A stretch of DNA of 64,000 bases, from NCBI GenBank assembly GCA_024734495.1, contig JALMQS010000099.1:95033388-95097387 (forward strand), read 5' to 3'. This document shows, piece after piece, positions 53,610-64,000 of this stretch (within the stretch, counting starts at the first letter, position 1; each line of letters starts with the position of its first letter). The position numbers and the translations under genes are program-made. This stretch comes from Forficula auricularia. Taxonomy: Eukaryota > Arthropoda > Insecta > Dermaptera > Forficulidae. Under the pieces are notes generated by a model. It made no database searches, was not told where the DNA came from, and worked only from the letters and a program-made list of their open reading frames with translations.

Positions 53610-54240
53610 AAGATTGTGTTATAAAAGATTTGTATTTTTTTATAAAGTATGTACCATATATTAAATAATTAGTTCAGATCGTGACGTCATACCGGCCAGT
53701 CCGAATTTCCGAGACTCGTTTCCTATCTACCCTACTCCCACTACCCCACCTTGGATTAGGATTCAGATTTGCAAGTCGGGCGGGCGAGCCTATACGGTAG
53801 TTTGGGCTCGCAAGCCACTCTTTTAACATCTCCCCCACGCGTCAAAGGAATCTTGACCTATTTTCTCTTTAATTTTGGAGTAGATTTTCTTAAAAAATGT
53901 TATATTTTAATTTTTAAACCAATTAATCATCTGAAGTGAAAATTTAAAAAATTAATCCTTTGGAAGATGAAAAACTCCAAGCTCCAAGGCGACGCCTAAT
54001 CTCTTAACCTGTGTAATCTGGATTTAAAAAAATTCTTGATTGTTTTATTAATTAAAATAAATACAATTATTTATAAAAAAAATCGAATATCGTTTAATAA
54101 AATTCAAAAATTTCATGAAAATTTAAAAAATATTAAACTTTATGGAAGAATTTAAGTTATATAGTTGCATTAAGTAACACTTGTTTATATTTTTGAAATT
54201 TTCAAATGATAAAAGGAAAATTTCTCCCAAATCGTATATA
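53610..54240. other. Non-coding region, nothing recognised
   Basis: 53690-53830 is GC-richer (CCGGCCAGTCCGAATTTCCG and GCAAGTCGGGCGGGCGAGCC) with ends TCACGCCC-like missing. It may be part of an unrecognised repeat. The remainder is AT-rich. Confidence 0.3.
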
Positions 54241-54500
54241 TAATATATACAGGGTGTTTCAGGAGGAATAGTAAATATTTTAGGAGGTGGTAGTATAGAG
54301 GAATTTCAATAAAAAATGCCATATAACATGTGTCAATTTTTATTGAGTACAGAGATACAGCTGTTAGTATGTAACCCAATATCGGTATACTTCGCATGTG
54401 TAAATAGGAGCGGCATGTGTAGTTGATTTCAAGGGGTGGCCAGGGACGCATCGTCCATATGTGCAAGGTCGTGTGGTGGACGACGGCCCAAAGGTCTTAA
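54240..54500. repeat. ACAGGGTGTTTCAGG-type repeat end
   Basis: TACAGGGTGTTTCAGGAGGA (54249) with GAGGTGGTAGTATAGAGG and a GC-richer block GGTGGCCAGGGACGCATCG. TACAGGGTG... is a frequent start of insect DNA-transposon repeats, in my recollection. The minus-strand ORF here has no transposase motif. No second end found. Confidence 0.4.
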
Positions 54501-54539
54501 AGGCGCCGACAGTATTACACAGTTCAAATGAATAAATTT

Positions 54540-55115
54540 TAAAGAATTAAAAAAAGTACTATCTTACCTACTCTAGGGTAAAATAGGCACTTTAAAATAT
54601 AATTTTACTAAAAACTTTATATAACCTGTTTTGTGGTGCTCAAGGTACTTAATTAGAATATTAAATTTAATCTAAATTGGTTAAATTATTTTCAAGATAT
54701 TTAGATAAAATTAAAATAGTACTGGAATAAAGTACTAATGTTTGTGGGCCGATATCTATCAAAAACTAATCAGCGCTTCATTTTGTTAAAGTAATGGTAG
54801 GATTTCAATTTCATTTCAATCTGTTGAACGGTGACGAAAAAAGGAATCCATCCATCCATCCATTCATACCAAACTATCCGCATAAACTACATGAGTACAG
54901 AATACACAATCTCACTTTTTGGCCTCTTGGCGAGACCCTATGTAATTTTTGGCAAAACTGACACATGCTAAAATTCACCCTAAATGAATACTCAATTTGT
55001 GATTTTTGATTGAAACCATGGGTTCCGTATCTTTACCTGAGGACCCTTTGAAGTTGCCCTTAGAGTGAGACCGATCCAATACTTTATCTACTTCGCATCG
55101 GATAAAATAAAAATG
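54540..55115 (+). mobile_element. F1 fold-back family, single arm
   Basis: CTCTAGGGTAAAATA, TTTTGTGGTGCTCAAGGTAC, CATCCATCCATCC, CATGGGTTCCGTA and CGGATAAAATAAAAATGAAA match the right half of 17474-19285. It includes the segment missing from the short copy at 35580. Confidence 0.7.
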
Positions 55116-55119
55116 AAAT

Positions 55120-57110
55120 GGATTGGTGCTTTTTTAATTTCACATATTATTCTCTATATCATATAATATGAAGTATTGCGATCGCCTGCCTGGTTTGGAG
55201 GGTAGTCATACTCTTAACTGATCTGCCAGTCTAGTTGTCTAACTAGCAGGGCTCCCATTATTCGAAGTGTTGCTTTTTAATGACCTGGCTGATGCTGCTA
55301 CTGGCAAAAAGCGAGCGTGCTGCGACAAGCTTGAACATGATTGTGTTTGGTGATGTTTCCACCACCCTCTGATAGCCTCTTTTAAATTAACTCTTATTAC
55401 ACTTATTACGCTTACCTATTAATGGATATATGAGGTATGATGAAATCTAATAGAGCATTAAAAATTTTTTTTGCTTTTATTTTCGAAATATATCAAAAAC
55501 GGCTGAATCTATTTATTATTCGCCCTATTAGTTATTTTTGCAAAAAAATTTTGAAACGTGAAAAAATGTTGCAGCAGTAATTTGGGCTAAGTGCTTATAA
55601 AGGCGCCAATCAGTATTTCGCACGATGACGCAAAAGGTACTTGGAACGTCCCTGGGGGTTGACATAATAGGTAATAATGAAATTTAATTTTAATTTTAAA
55701 GAGATATATCTAAGCTCTTATCTTAATTTTTTGTATTAGTAATGGGCTACTTGAATGGAATGTATTTATTAGCCAAAAGCTAAAAAATTATATATCCTAT
55801 ATCAATTTATTTTATTCTATTTAATAAAGCATTTACAACTCGCCTATGACCCTTTAAAAATGAGGTCAAAAGAAAAGGCTTCATGAGTAGTGAACTTCAA
55901 CAATGTTGTCCGGTACATGTTTACTTGATTTCCTTAGTTATTTTTGCTTACTTGAAGGTATTCTACGTCATAGGCTTTCATAGAGCACGCCCCGTTTTGC
56001 CGCTGCACTCCATCTATTAAAATCGTTTTCTTATAACTTTGTTATAATGACAGTTTAAAAAGCAATTAAAATCATTTTCTATTTCTTTTCTTTTAACAGC
56101 ATCCCTTTAATTTGAACTTTTAACTTTCAATAGATTTAATTATTAATTAAATTTTATATGAGCTCATTAGTCAAAGTTCTTAGAAGTCCCAATCCCAAAT
56201 AATGCCCATTGTATTGTGAAATAATACTAATAAGCTTTAGTATTCCCAAACTGGTAAGGTCTCTTGAGGAAATATTTCTGACTATTCAATTTTTAATTTT
56301 GTCTTCATACCCCGTAATTATAGAACTTTTTTTATATTTCAACTTATATTTATTTTTATTCAGCATTACCAACGTTAATCGAAATTTGATAGCGACTACT
56401 TATATCTTATAATTAAAAGAAAAATTTAATTATCTTTTAACTACACCATGTGTGGTCTAACCGAAATATACACAAATTCAATATTTTTTTTTAATTAACA
56501 TTTAAAATCAAAATTGTATTTTTTCTTATTTTTTATACAAACAAATTTTAATTTCGAGGCGTATAAATAACCGTATAAACAAGTGAAATATAGTAATAAG
56601 TTGAAAACTTGACTCCAAACCCAGTCAGTAATTTTCTGACAGGAACCTCTTAGAAGAAAAAATGACCTAGTAGAGATTAAGACCATATCTTAATAATTAT
56701 AATTATAATGATTTAAAATTCAACTGGAACCAAATATTAAAACACGGGCTTGAGAGTTTCAAGTTTTTCTTCCCGCTCCGCACCCTCGTTTCAAACAAGA
56801 TACACAGATAATTCATTTTAAATACTAGTAGGTAGAGAAGGAAACAATAATAAATAATAAATCATATATATCTATATATTATAAGTTGGCAATGACCAGG
56901 GGCAAGGTCTTGAAATTGCGTAAATCTGTTTAAAAAATATTATATGATTCTGGTTTGAAACTTAGATCATCAGCTGCACCTCGAACCTGGCGCCTTGAGA
57001 CCAAGCAGTCTCGCGTTGCTATTAATTTGTGTTAATTTGGATTTTGCATAATAATAAATATTAATTATAATCCTAATTTTTCTAAATAGCTTAGAAAATA
57101 ACAATTTTAT
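55120..57110. other. Non-coding region, mostly AT-rich
   Basis: 55170-55400 is more balanced (GGCTGATGCTGCTACTGGCA) without repeat ends. TCGAAATATATCAAAAACGG (55484) is an R1 word. CTCGAACCTGGCGCCTTGAG (56979) is tRNA-like on the minus strand (B-box GGTTCGAGG) but has no cloverleaf. No gene seen. Confidence 0.3.
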
Positions 57111-57118
57111 AAAAAAAT

Positions 57119-58112
57119 TGCTAATAAAAATAATTTTTATAAAATAAAATAAAACCGACTTCAAAAAAATTAAATGTAACAAATAAAATAATAAAAACTT
57201 AAAAATAAAATAAAATACACTAAAAGGTATAAAATAATTATCTTATTTAATTACAACTAAACGACGAAATATTAACATGAAATTACTTTTTGAAGTCGGT
57301 GACAAACAAACTATACTTATAATCGAGCGTACCCGCCAAACGTACTAAGTAAGATCCGTCGAGTGCGATTCATAAAATGTATATATTTGGCACCGACTTC
57401 AAAAAGTAATTTCATGTTAATATTTTATTTTATTTTTAAGTTATTATTATTTTATTTGGTGCATTTAATTTTTTTGAAGTCAGTTTTATTTTTTTTTATA
57501 AAAATTATTTTTATTTTTCTCTTTTAGTGATGTTATTAATAGTGACTTAATATAATACCTTGCATGCATCTCGTAAGAGAAAGCGTAGGGCGAATGAATC
57601 AGAAAATGATAATAAAATTCAATTCATAAATATAGAAATTCTCTCTAAACGTTTGCGGGTTTTAAATGAATGTTTTAAGATTTTTTTATAAAAGATTTAA
57701 TTTATTATAAATTTGATTATTTGGTCATAAGAATTGGAGATTTACGTTATTCCGTCATTGATAATATCATCAGAACTTTACCAAATTAATATGGTACCAC
57801 CTCTAAGGTACCCTCTTTCCAATAAAAAATAATCATTAAAATCGGTTCATAAACAAAGAAGTTATGCCTGAACAAACATATCAAAAAAGGTCCAATACCA
57901 ATGAAAAATAAACGGGACCAATTGGAATCTAGGCTGAACCCAATGCAAAAAAATTATCAAAATCGGTTTACAATTGGCGGAGATATGAGGTAACATAGGC
58001 ACAAAAAAAAAAAAAAAAAAAAAAAATTCAATCGAATAGAGAACCTCCTCCTTTGAAGTCAGTGTTAAAAATCAGTCAAATTGAGAACCTCCTCATTTTT
58101 TGAAGTCGGTTA
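57119..58112. mobile_element. ACCGACTTCAAAAA repeat, copy 2
   Basis: The inner palindrome 57150-57489 (AAAACCGACTTCAAAAAAAT facing TTTTTTTGAAGTCAGTTTT) is followed by GTGATGTTATTAATAGTGAC, CCAAATTAATATGGTACCAC, CAATTGGCGGAGATATGAGG, an A-run and TTTTTTGAAGTCGGTTAAAA. Same order as 35041-36113 but without the F1 insertion; it carries its own 200-bp stretch near 57560-57760. Confidence 0.75.
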
Positions 58113-58324
58113 AAAATATCAATTACCATACGACTTGATATTTTAAAATACTTATTAATTAATTTATACAATAAAAATAATAAATAGTTCAATTACATTT
58201 AAAGAAGGGAATATGAATGTCGTGTGGTGAACTCATGAGTTAATTTTTCGAGTTCCGTTTAAAAGTAACTCTGGACTCTAATAGTGTCGCTATAATATAT
58301 ATCTGTGTCCGTCTGTTATAGCAG

Positions 58325-58690
58325 TGGTTCTTAACCTTTTTAAGCTGCGACCCAAATTTTAAAAATATGTTTATGTCGCGACCCCCTCCCTCCACCGTCG
58401 AAAAAATTTAATTACCTTTTTTTAGACGAAACTTGAGAAATTTTCAATGGTGACTTTTTTAACTATAATATTATTTTGTAACAATTAAGATAACCAAAGG
58501 TACTTTTCGATCTAAGGAAAATTTAATGAAAAAGAGCGTGTTTTTATTTTCATTTTTTATAGTATTGAATAAATCAAAATATATTTTTCAACTTATAATA
58601 ATAAATAAAATATTTGATTAACGATTCTGCGCAACCCAACGAATATGCTTTGCGACCCAATTTTGCATTTCAGAGTGTGTTTTTGTCTCA
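58325..58690 (+). mobile_element. hAT-type MITE, one clear end
   Basis: It starts with CAGTGGTTCTTAACCTTTTT then AAGCTGCGACCC and TCGCGACCCCC, typical of hAT elements of the Charlie/Tip100 kind. TTGCGACCCAATTTTGCATT near 58650 is the sub-terminal counterpart. The right end is not clear. Confidence 0.6.
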
Positions 58691-58810
58691 AGGGTCGAAC
58701 TAACAAGCCCAGCAAGCGTGTTAGTACTCGGATTCAACTCCTGAGGGTTCGCCCTCTGGTATTCAATGTAAAAATATTCTACTAAAATCTTAGATTTTTG
58801 ACCTTAATTA
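58690..58810 (+). repeat. SINE-like repeat with B-box-like motif
   Basis: CGGATTCAACTCCTGAGGG then GCCCTCTGGTATTCAATG and TATTCTACTAAAATCTTAGA. The last words match bases 1-30 of the window (TATTTCTACTAAAATCTTTG) and about 13250, so this is a dispersed element. Confidence 0.45.
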
Positions 58811-58819
58811 AATTCTTTC

Positions 58820-60640
58820 TTGATTTATTTGATTTTCACCGTGAGTTGTATTTTTGAAAAAAAAAAACATCTCGTCGCCTTAGAGAGTAAACCTGCTAAC
58901 CCACAACAAGTAAATTTTACAGGTCAGAGAAAAATCAAACAAAATTTAATATTGTTGTTATGGAAAAAACTATTTTTCCCATTTCTTTTCTACAACTTAG
59001 GATCGTAATTTTGCTGCATCTCTTTTTATTTTGAACGGTATTAAAATGTCATATATGATAAAAAATTGAGTTAGCAAGTTTTCACTCTAAGTCGACGGAC
59101 TAATTTTCAAAAAAAGATAAGCTATTCAAACCTTAGAGATAATTATTAAAAAAAATATTTATTTTTTATCATGTTATCTGAAGTATCCCTCTAAAAATTT
59201 TAATTATAATCGGCCTTTTTTTAATTAAATACACTTTAACCGACAGTGTGAGAATAAGCCTCCAAAGTGGCTCAGTTTTGTACCTCCAGCGGTGAGAAGT
59301 GTCTTAATTTAAAATTATGAAAAAACTTCCTCATCCTTTCTTCATCAGCGATAAATAAATTGGAATTTAGATATCTCAAATATTTCGAGAAAATAAGAGC
59401 ATGAAACCCGAGGAATGACTCGCATTTGGTCGCTTTGTTTTATTTTCATCATGGGTGGTCATAACCATAAATATCTTCATTTATATCATTACCAATTCAA
59501 AAGATTCGAATATAAGAAATATTGCATTTTCTTTTCCTTATTTACTCCCTTCAATTTCTTTGATTTATTCTCTTTAAATATCAGAAGCGTTGACATTGCC
59601 TAAATCAAGGCGAGCTAGGAAACTTCAATAATTTAACTGGTAAAAGAATCTAAAATTTTATTAGATTTTAGAGGGCATTGAATATATACATTTGACATTG
59701 ATTCAAAAAATATTTCTATAATAATAAAGATAATGTAAGCTACTTGTTTTTGATAATACCTACTCAGAGGTTAACTAAAAGTATATGAATATAAATATGT
59801 TTAAAAATCCATTATTAGTCACTTTAAAGTTGAATAGAAATAAAAATGAATGTTTATATAGTTATTTTATCAGGGAGTTAATTCAAATGCCTTCATCATC
59901 AGTCATTTATTTTATAAAACGTTTAAAAACGATTACATCATTTAAATTTAATGAATATAACAAACAAAAGAAATATTGATAATGCAAGGCTATTAAAATA
60001 CTATATTAGGTTTGAAATCTAATTTATATGTTTTATTAATATTTTTTGTAATAATAAAACGTAACAAATAAATTTAAGTTAATTGATGACTGTTAGCCTA
60101 GAGTACTCATTAGAGTATATATTATTATTACAGGAAAATAGGAATTCTTTCGGATTTATAAAAAAGATCAAAGCGAACAAGTACATTTGCTACCAATGAC
60201 TTACCATTTAATATTATTTACCTATATTTTATTTAAATTATTTTTAATTAGAAATTTATTCATTTTTTTCTACTTATGAGCGCCCTTGGACCAGGTGTCT
60301 GGTAAATGAGCCATTCACTATCGTATTTTTAGTGAATTACCATTTTTATAAGCTATATATTTATATATATTTTTCTTTCCTTTAAATCGGATGACATTTA
60401 CGGAAATTAACTTTTTGAAGTCTTATATTTACAATAAGATCAATTCGCCTTTTATTTTTTTAATTCTAGTTAGAAGTGAAAGTTAATATCTTTAATTAGA
60501 GCGCAATTAAATAAAAACTCCGATTTGTATTACTTTGAATTTTCCAGAATATTTTGGTCTGCCTGATTGTAAGCTTAGTAAATTTAAAAGGTTAAATCTC
60601 AGAGAAAGAAAATACAAAATTCAAGTAAGTTATAGGGTTG
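58820..60640. other. Non-coding AT-rich region
   Basis: No repeat ends, RNA gene or coding motif recognised. ORFs at 58820-59008, 59415-59603, 59785-59979 and 60535-60726 show no family resemblance. Confidence 0.3.
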
Positions 60641-60649
60641 ATAAAATCA

Positions 60650-60835
60650 CAGTAAAGTTCACAAAGAGAAACAAAGAGGTTGTTTGCTTGATGCAAATAA
60701 ACATACACACATATATATCGAGATGATATATCTGTATATATATATATATATTATTTATTTGTTTGAGACTATATTTTCGAAGACTTGGTCTTCATCATCA
60801 GTCTTTTTTTAAGTAAAGTTCTTGTTCAATTCGGT
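60650..60835 (-). repeat. P3-family fragment with hammerhead-like core
   Basis: The minus strand at 60767-60801 reads CTGATGA, T, GAAGAC, CAA, GTCTTC, GAAAATATAGTC, the same as 23629-23663 with an even better stem. Flanking words (GACTATATTTTCGAAGACTT, AAACATACACACATATATAT) match 23600-23770 in inverse. No palindromic arms. Confidence 0.7.
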
Positions 60836-61330
60836 CTACCTGAAACATCGCTTTTAAAAAATTTTTTTATTTATGGCAGGAATCAAGAATTATATCTTGT
60901 TTGTGAATAATTTTTATAAATATTGTATGTTCACAAGTTTCCACCCTTTTACACGAGGCATATTAATTTTTTCTTATTCCTTTCTTTTTCGGTACACTCA
61001 GTGAGTAAAATGAATTAATTATTTTAAAAATGTTATTGTTTAAACTAAAAACAAATGATATGATAAAAAATATTTGTGAGCCTCATCCACATAAGCTCAC
61101 GGAAGAAGTGAAACTTGTTTAGCCGTAGATGTTATTTGTACATAACTACCAAAAAGTTTATTCCTCTTAAAAAATCACGCTCCAGAGACATATCTAATAT
61201 CTTAAAAAATTTGTATGTAAAATTAGTAATGAAGCTGTTGAAGCTTTTATTTTTGTGATTAATTTGATTAAAGTTTAAATTTTTTGTATGTAAAATTTTA
61301 ATTATTTTTTTGAAGGTGTTAAATATATAT

Positions 61331-61925
61331 TTATGTTATGTTATTTTTAAATATAATATTATTATATTTAATGTTTAGTTTTTTTATACAGTATTTTGGA
61401 CTAAGTATTTCTATTTGTCGATTTAGCCGTAGGTATTTAAATTTTTTCACACATTCAATAGAAATTGAATTGCTCTCAATATCCATATCTTCACCATCGT
61501 CTCCGATTAGTAGATATATATTTAATTTTATCATAGTTTATTTCTAGGTCCCATTTTTTATATTCTTCTACTAGTTCTCGAAGCATATAATTGATACCTT
61601 CTTCATCTTCGGCCAAAATGACCTGGTCGTTTGCAAATAGGAGGGTATACAAGTTGGACTCCCCGATGTCTACTCCCATACGGGAGCATTTTCTTCGACA
61701 GTTGATTAGGGCTTCTTGGATGTATATTTTAAATAAGGTGGGGGTAAACAGCACACCTGCCTCAATCCTTTAGATGTTTTAATTTCTTTTCAGATTCTGC
61801 CACTTCATTTCACCAAACTTATACCCTCTTTATTTACCTGCAGAGCTTCCCAGAGTTTTTTATTGGCACTGTGTCATATGCTTTCTTCAGATCTACGAAG
61901 ATTGAAGAAGGACTTCTCTCGGTTT
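61331..61925 (-). pseudogene. RTE-like LINE reverse transcriptase fragment
   Basis: Minus strand from about 61900: VDLKKAYDTVPIKN (RT motif with DLKKAYD), stops and frame changes, then SPTLF-like TPTLFKIYIQEALINCRRKC, NLYTLLFANDQVILAEDEEG and WDLEINYDKIKY. The palm box reads FANDQ where active enzymes have FADDQ, so a catalytic Asp is Asn. The tail DGEDMDIESNSISIECVKKF KYL follows in another frame at 61331-61534. Same LINE type as the fragments at 52.9-53.6 kb. Confidence 0.83.
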
Positions 61926-62289
61926 CGCGATAAAACCTAAAATAAATTCTTAATTCTCATTAAATATATTTTTCTTTTTAATTAGTTACTTATCTGATGA
62001 ATTAGTAATGTAATTGAATATTTTGCATATTTTGCATATGCAGTGGCGGATCACCGCACAGGCGCAAGAAGCGCGCGCTTGGGGCCTCAGAATCTGAGGG
62101 GCCTCAAAAATAAAGCATACTTTTAATTTTTTCGCGTTTTTTAATTCTGTTTTCTCAATACATGTGTAGTTGTAAGTTCTACCGCATAATTTAAATTTGA
62201 TTGCTCACTGGTCAGTCATCGTCCACACGGCGGTGGAATATACTCATGAACAGTATGCCACATAATAAATTCCAACATATTAAAAGAAT

Positions 62290-63228
62290 AATAGATACTA
62301 GATGGGCATCAAGAGCAGACGAAATTTCAGCACTGAAATCTAATTAACAAAATCTAAAAGAAGCCCTGATTCAAATTAGTATGTCCGATAATGAAAAACC
62401 GATGAGTAAATTAGAGGCAAAGAAGTTATCAGAATATTTTGATGAATACGAAACAGCCTCATTAACAGTTTTATGGGATAAGTTACTACAACGAATAAAT
62501 AGTACCAGTAAATCATTACAAGATATCCAGTACAATTTATTGTTGGGCACAAATCTTATGGAATTTCTTTCCAATTTATCATGGAAGTCAGAAACGTGCA
62601 TAATGTTATTTGTGACGTACTCATTTCAGAAATATCTAGAAGAAGCAGTGAGGTACTAAAAGATTTTCAATTCTTTTTCAATTTTAAAATAACCGATATG
62701 GAGTTTAATGAATGTGTAGCAAGAACATCTGCAAAATATAAGGAAGATATTGACATTCGCTATTTCAAAGATGAAATTCTTCATTTCATTTCAATCATAA
62801 AGGGAGAAAACGTCATTAATCCTGTTGACATTTATAAATTATTAATTGGGGGTTACAATCAACATTCTCGAATGTAGAAACAATTTTACAAATTTTTCTG
62901 ACAATACCTATTTGCAACGCCAGTGGTGAACGTTCATTTTCGGTTTTGAAACGTACGAAAATTATTTATGAAGCTATTGGATAAAAATACTTGGTAGGTT
63001 TCACATTAAGATACCAAGTATTTTTATCCAATAATTTTAAAAAATGTTTCACCAAGTACCAACACCAAATTCCTTAAAAACTATTTATGAAACTCACTAA
63101 CACAGACACATTTAACTATAACTAATTTATCAATAATGTTTATAGAAAACGATGTAGTTCAGACTTTAGAATATGACTATAATATTGATAAATTCGCTAA
63201 AGTTAAAGCGAGAAAAGTTCTATTTTAA
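62290..63228 (+). pseudogene. hAT transposase, deleted, frameshifted and interrupted
   Basis: Parts in order: RWASRADEISAL (62310), SDNEKPMSKLEAKKL to MEFLSNLSWKSE (62383-62590), FKITDMEFNECVARTSAKYK (from about 62685), FLTIPICNASGERSFSVLKR (about 62898-62957), and after the insertion LSIMFIENDVVQTLEYDYNI then DKFAKVKARKVLF with a stop at 63226-63228. The ERSFS...K block and the closing FA.VKARK are the hAT C-terminal dimerisation domain of ZMYM1-like transposases. The N-terminal zinc finger and most of the catalytic region are missing. Confidence 0.88.
62973..63081. mobile_element. Family P4 palindrome (short copy) with 10-bp TSD
   Basis: The TSD TATTTATGAA is at 62963-62972 and 63082-63091. 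Left TTGGATAAAAATACTTGGTA faces TACCAAGTATTTTTATCCAA. The right part AATGTTTCACCAAGTACCAA matches the left end of 46086-46320 in inverse. The hammerhead-like core is deleted here. It interrupts the hAT dimerisation domain. Confidence 0.85.
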
Positions 63229-63454
63229 TTTAATTTTATATATAGTATGTAATGCAATAATAAATGTAATTTTGTTGTGCGATATTCAAACTATTTTTTT
63301 CCATGGTTATTGAATATGTTTTTATTTATTATTGTAATAAACATGCTCTTTTTGAACATATGTACTTTCAATAAAACGTCACTATTTTACAATCAGTAAT
63401 GTAGGGGGCCTCAAAATGCTTGATCCGCCACTGTGCATATGAATTATATTAAGC

Positions 63455-63482
63455 CTGACGAAGATGAGTTGATCATTGAAAC
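63455..63482 (+). repeat. Isolated hammerhead-like core
   Basis: CTGACGA, A, stem GATGA, loop GTTGA, stem TCATT, GAAAC, then ATGACTAATAAAGAAAGGAG. The stem is five pairs including one G-T. No arms recognised. It lies just outside the hAT element. Confidence 0.5.
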
Positions 63483-63489
63483 ATGACTA

Positions 63490-64000
63490 ATAAAGAAAGG
63501 AGTAAAAAAAATAATATCTTTCTAAGACTTTTTGTTTTTTGGGTTATGTTGATTATTGAAACCCAGACAGACAGACAAAAAATAGAAATTATGTTTCTCC
63601 ATATTTCAACAATTTTAAAAACATAAGTAGAAAAATTGAAAATTTTCCAGTGAATCCAATATTTCGGCAAGCACCGAGTAATTGTATAAAGAAGCAATTT
63701 CAGATTAATTGAATATGCTATTATATATTTTAATGCGGACAGTTTTTTATACGGATGCAAGCACATCAATCTTTAAATATTTTTTTTCAATCTTATGAGT
63801 ATATTTATATGAGGTACTACATTCATTCACTTGTACTATACAATTAGAATTTAAATCCTTCAGGTACGCTCTTTTACGAGTGCAGATGAAGCCAAGAGCT
63901 ATCTATTTATATTGGTGAAACTTTAATTCTCATGTAAAAAGGAATTAATAATTTTAAATAAAAATCAAGTTTACGCCCAACACCTGCTTCAGACTGCATA
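63490..64000. other. Non-coding AT-rich end of window
   Basis: No repeat ends or coding motif recognised. A 98-codon minus-strand ORF at 63473-63769 has hydrophobic stretches but no start context or family resemblance and is not called. Confidence 0.3.

Larger units (their letters stand above)
62041..63433 (+). mobile_element. hAT element (ZMYM1-like) with exact 8-bp TSD and nested P4 insertion
   Basis: The TSD TGCATATG is at 62033-62040 and 63434-63441. Ends CAGTGGCGGATCACCG and TTGATCCGCCACTG, with GGGGCCTCA repeats sub-terminal on both sides. It contains a decayed transposase gene, internally deleted compared with full hAT genes, and a 109-bp P4 palindrome at 62973-63081. 1393 bp. Confidence 0.93.

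Noticed and set aside
56970..57030. Possible tRNA gene on the minus strand (GGTTCGAGG)
   Set aside because: A B-box-like word exists, but no acceptor, D or anticodon stems could be paired.
61491..61773. Plus-strand ORF 61591-61773 as a gene
   Set aside because: It is the complement of the LINE reverse-transcriptase relic.
1..64000. CRISPR arrays, bacterial operons or prophage
   Set aside because: Introns, splice sites and insect-type mobile elements show eukaryotic nuclear DNA; no regular spaced repeats of CRISPR type were seen.

Overview
This window is AT-rich insect nuclear DNA holding the 3' half of one gene. That gene is a multi-domain group II chitinase of the Cht10 type, on the + strand from 1172 to 32151 and continuing upstream of the window. 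Eleven exons join in frame into 812 codons plus a stop. They encode a 5'-truncated GH18 domain, a short linker, a complete second GH18 domain and a C-terminal six-cysteine chitin-binding domain (CBM14, peritrophin-A type). Splice sites, codon phases and GH18 motifs agree across every junction. The order of insect cannot be settled from this sequence; repeats of the ACCGACTTCAAAAA and GGGTTCCGT types are ones I associate with Lepidoptera and other insects.

Introns (82 bp to about 10.2 kb) carry most of the mass and are packed with mobile DNA. They hold several non-autonomous hAT elements with 8-bp target-site duplications, a piggyBac-type element with TTAA ends, a pogo/Tigger-type element with TA ends, large fold-back elements, a LINE 3' end and an almost full-length mariner (30294-31582) whose transposase is frameshifted. 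The last intron holds both the LINE and the mariner, opposite in strand to the chitinase.

From 32152 to 64000 I see no host protein-coding gene. This part holds hAT transposase remnants (34.6-36.6 kb and a well-bounded 62041-63433 element), a LINE 3' end with an open frame (38159-38689), RTE-like LINE fragments (52.9-53.6 kb and 61.3-61.9 kb), a tRNA-derived SINE (51.7-52.0 kb), satellite and microsatellite tracts, and palindromic repeats. One isolated TATA/initiator arrangement with a following splice donor lies at 41334-41490, and a cluster of nuclear-receptor-like half-sites at 51338-51359.

The most unusual signal is a hammerhead-ribozyme-like motif (CTGANGA, one base, hairpin, GAAA) that recurs about 16 times, in both strands, in at least six otherwise different repeat families. 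These repeats are palindromic, have 10-14-bp target-site duplications where ends could be found, and in several copies the inverted arms are specific to that copy. This fits Penelope-like or retrozyme-type retroelements, and suggests that self-complementary (snap-back) copies are being made and inserted.
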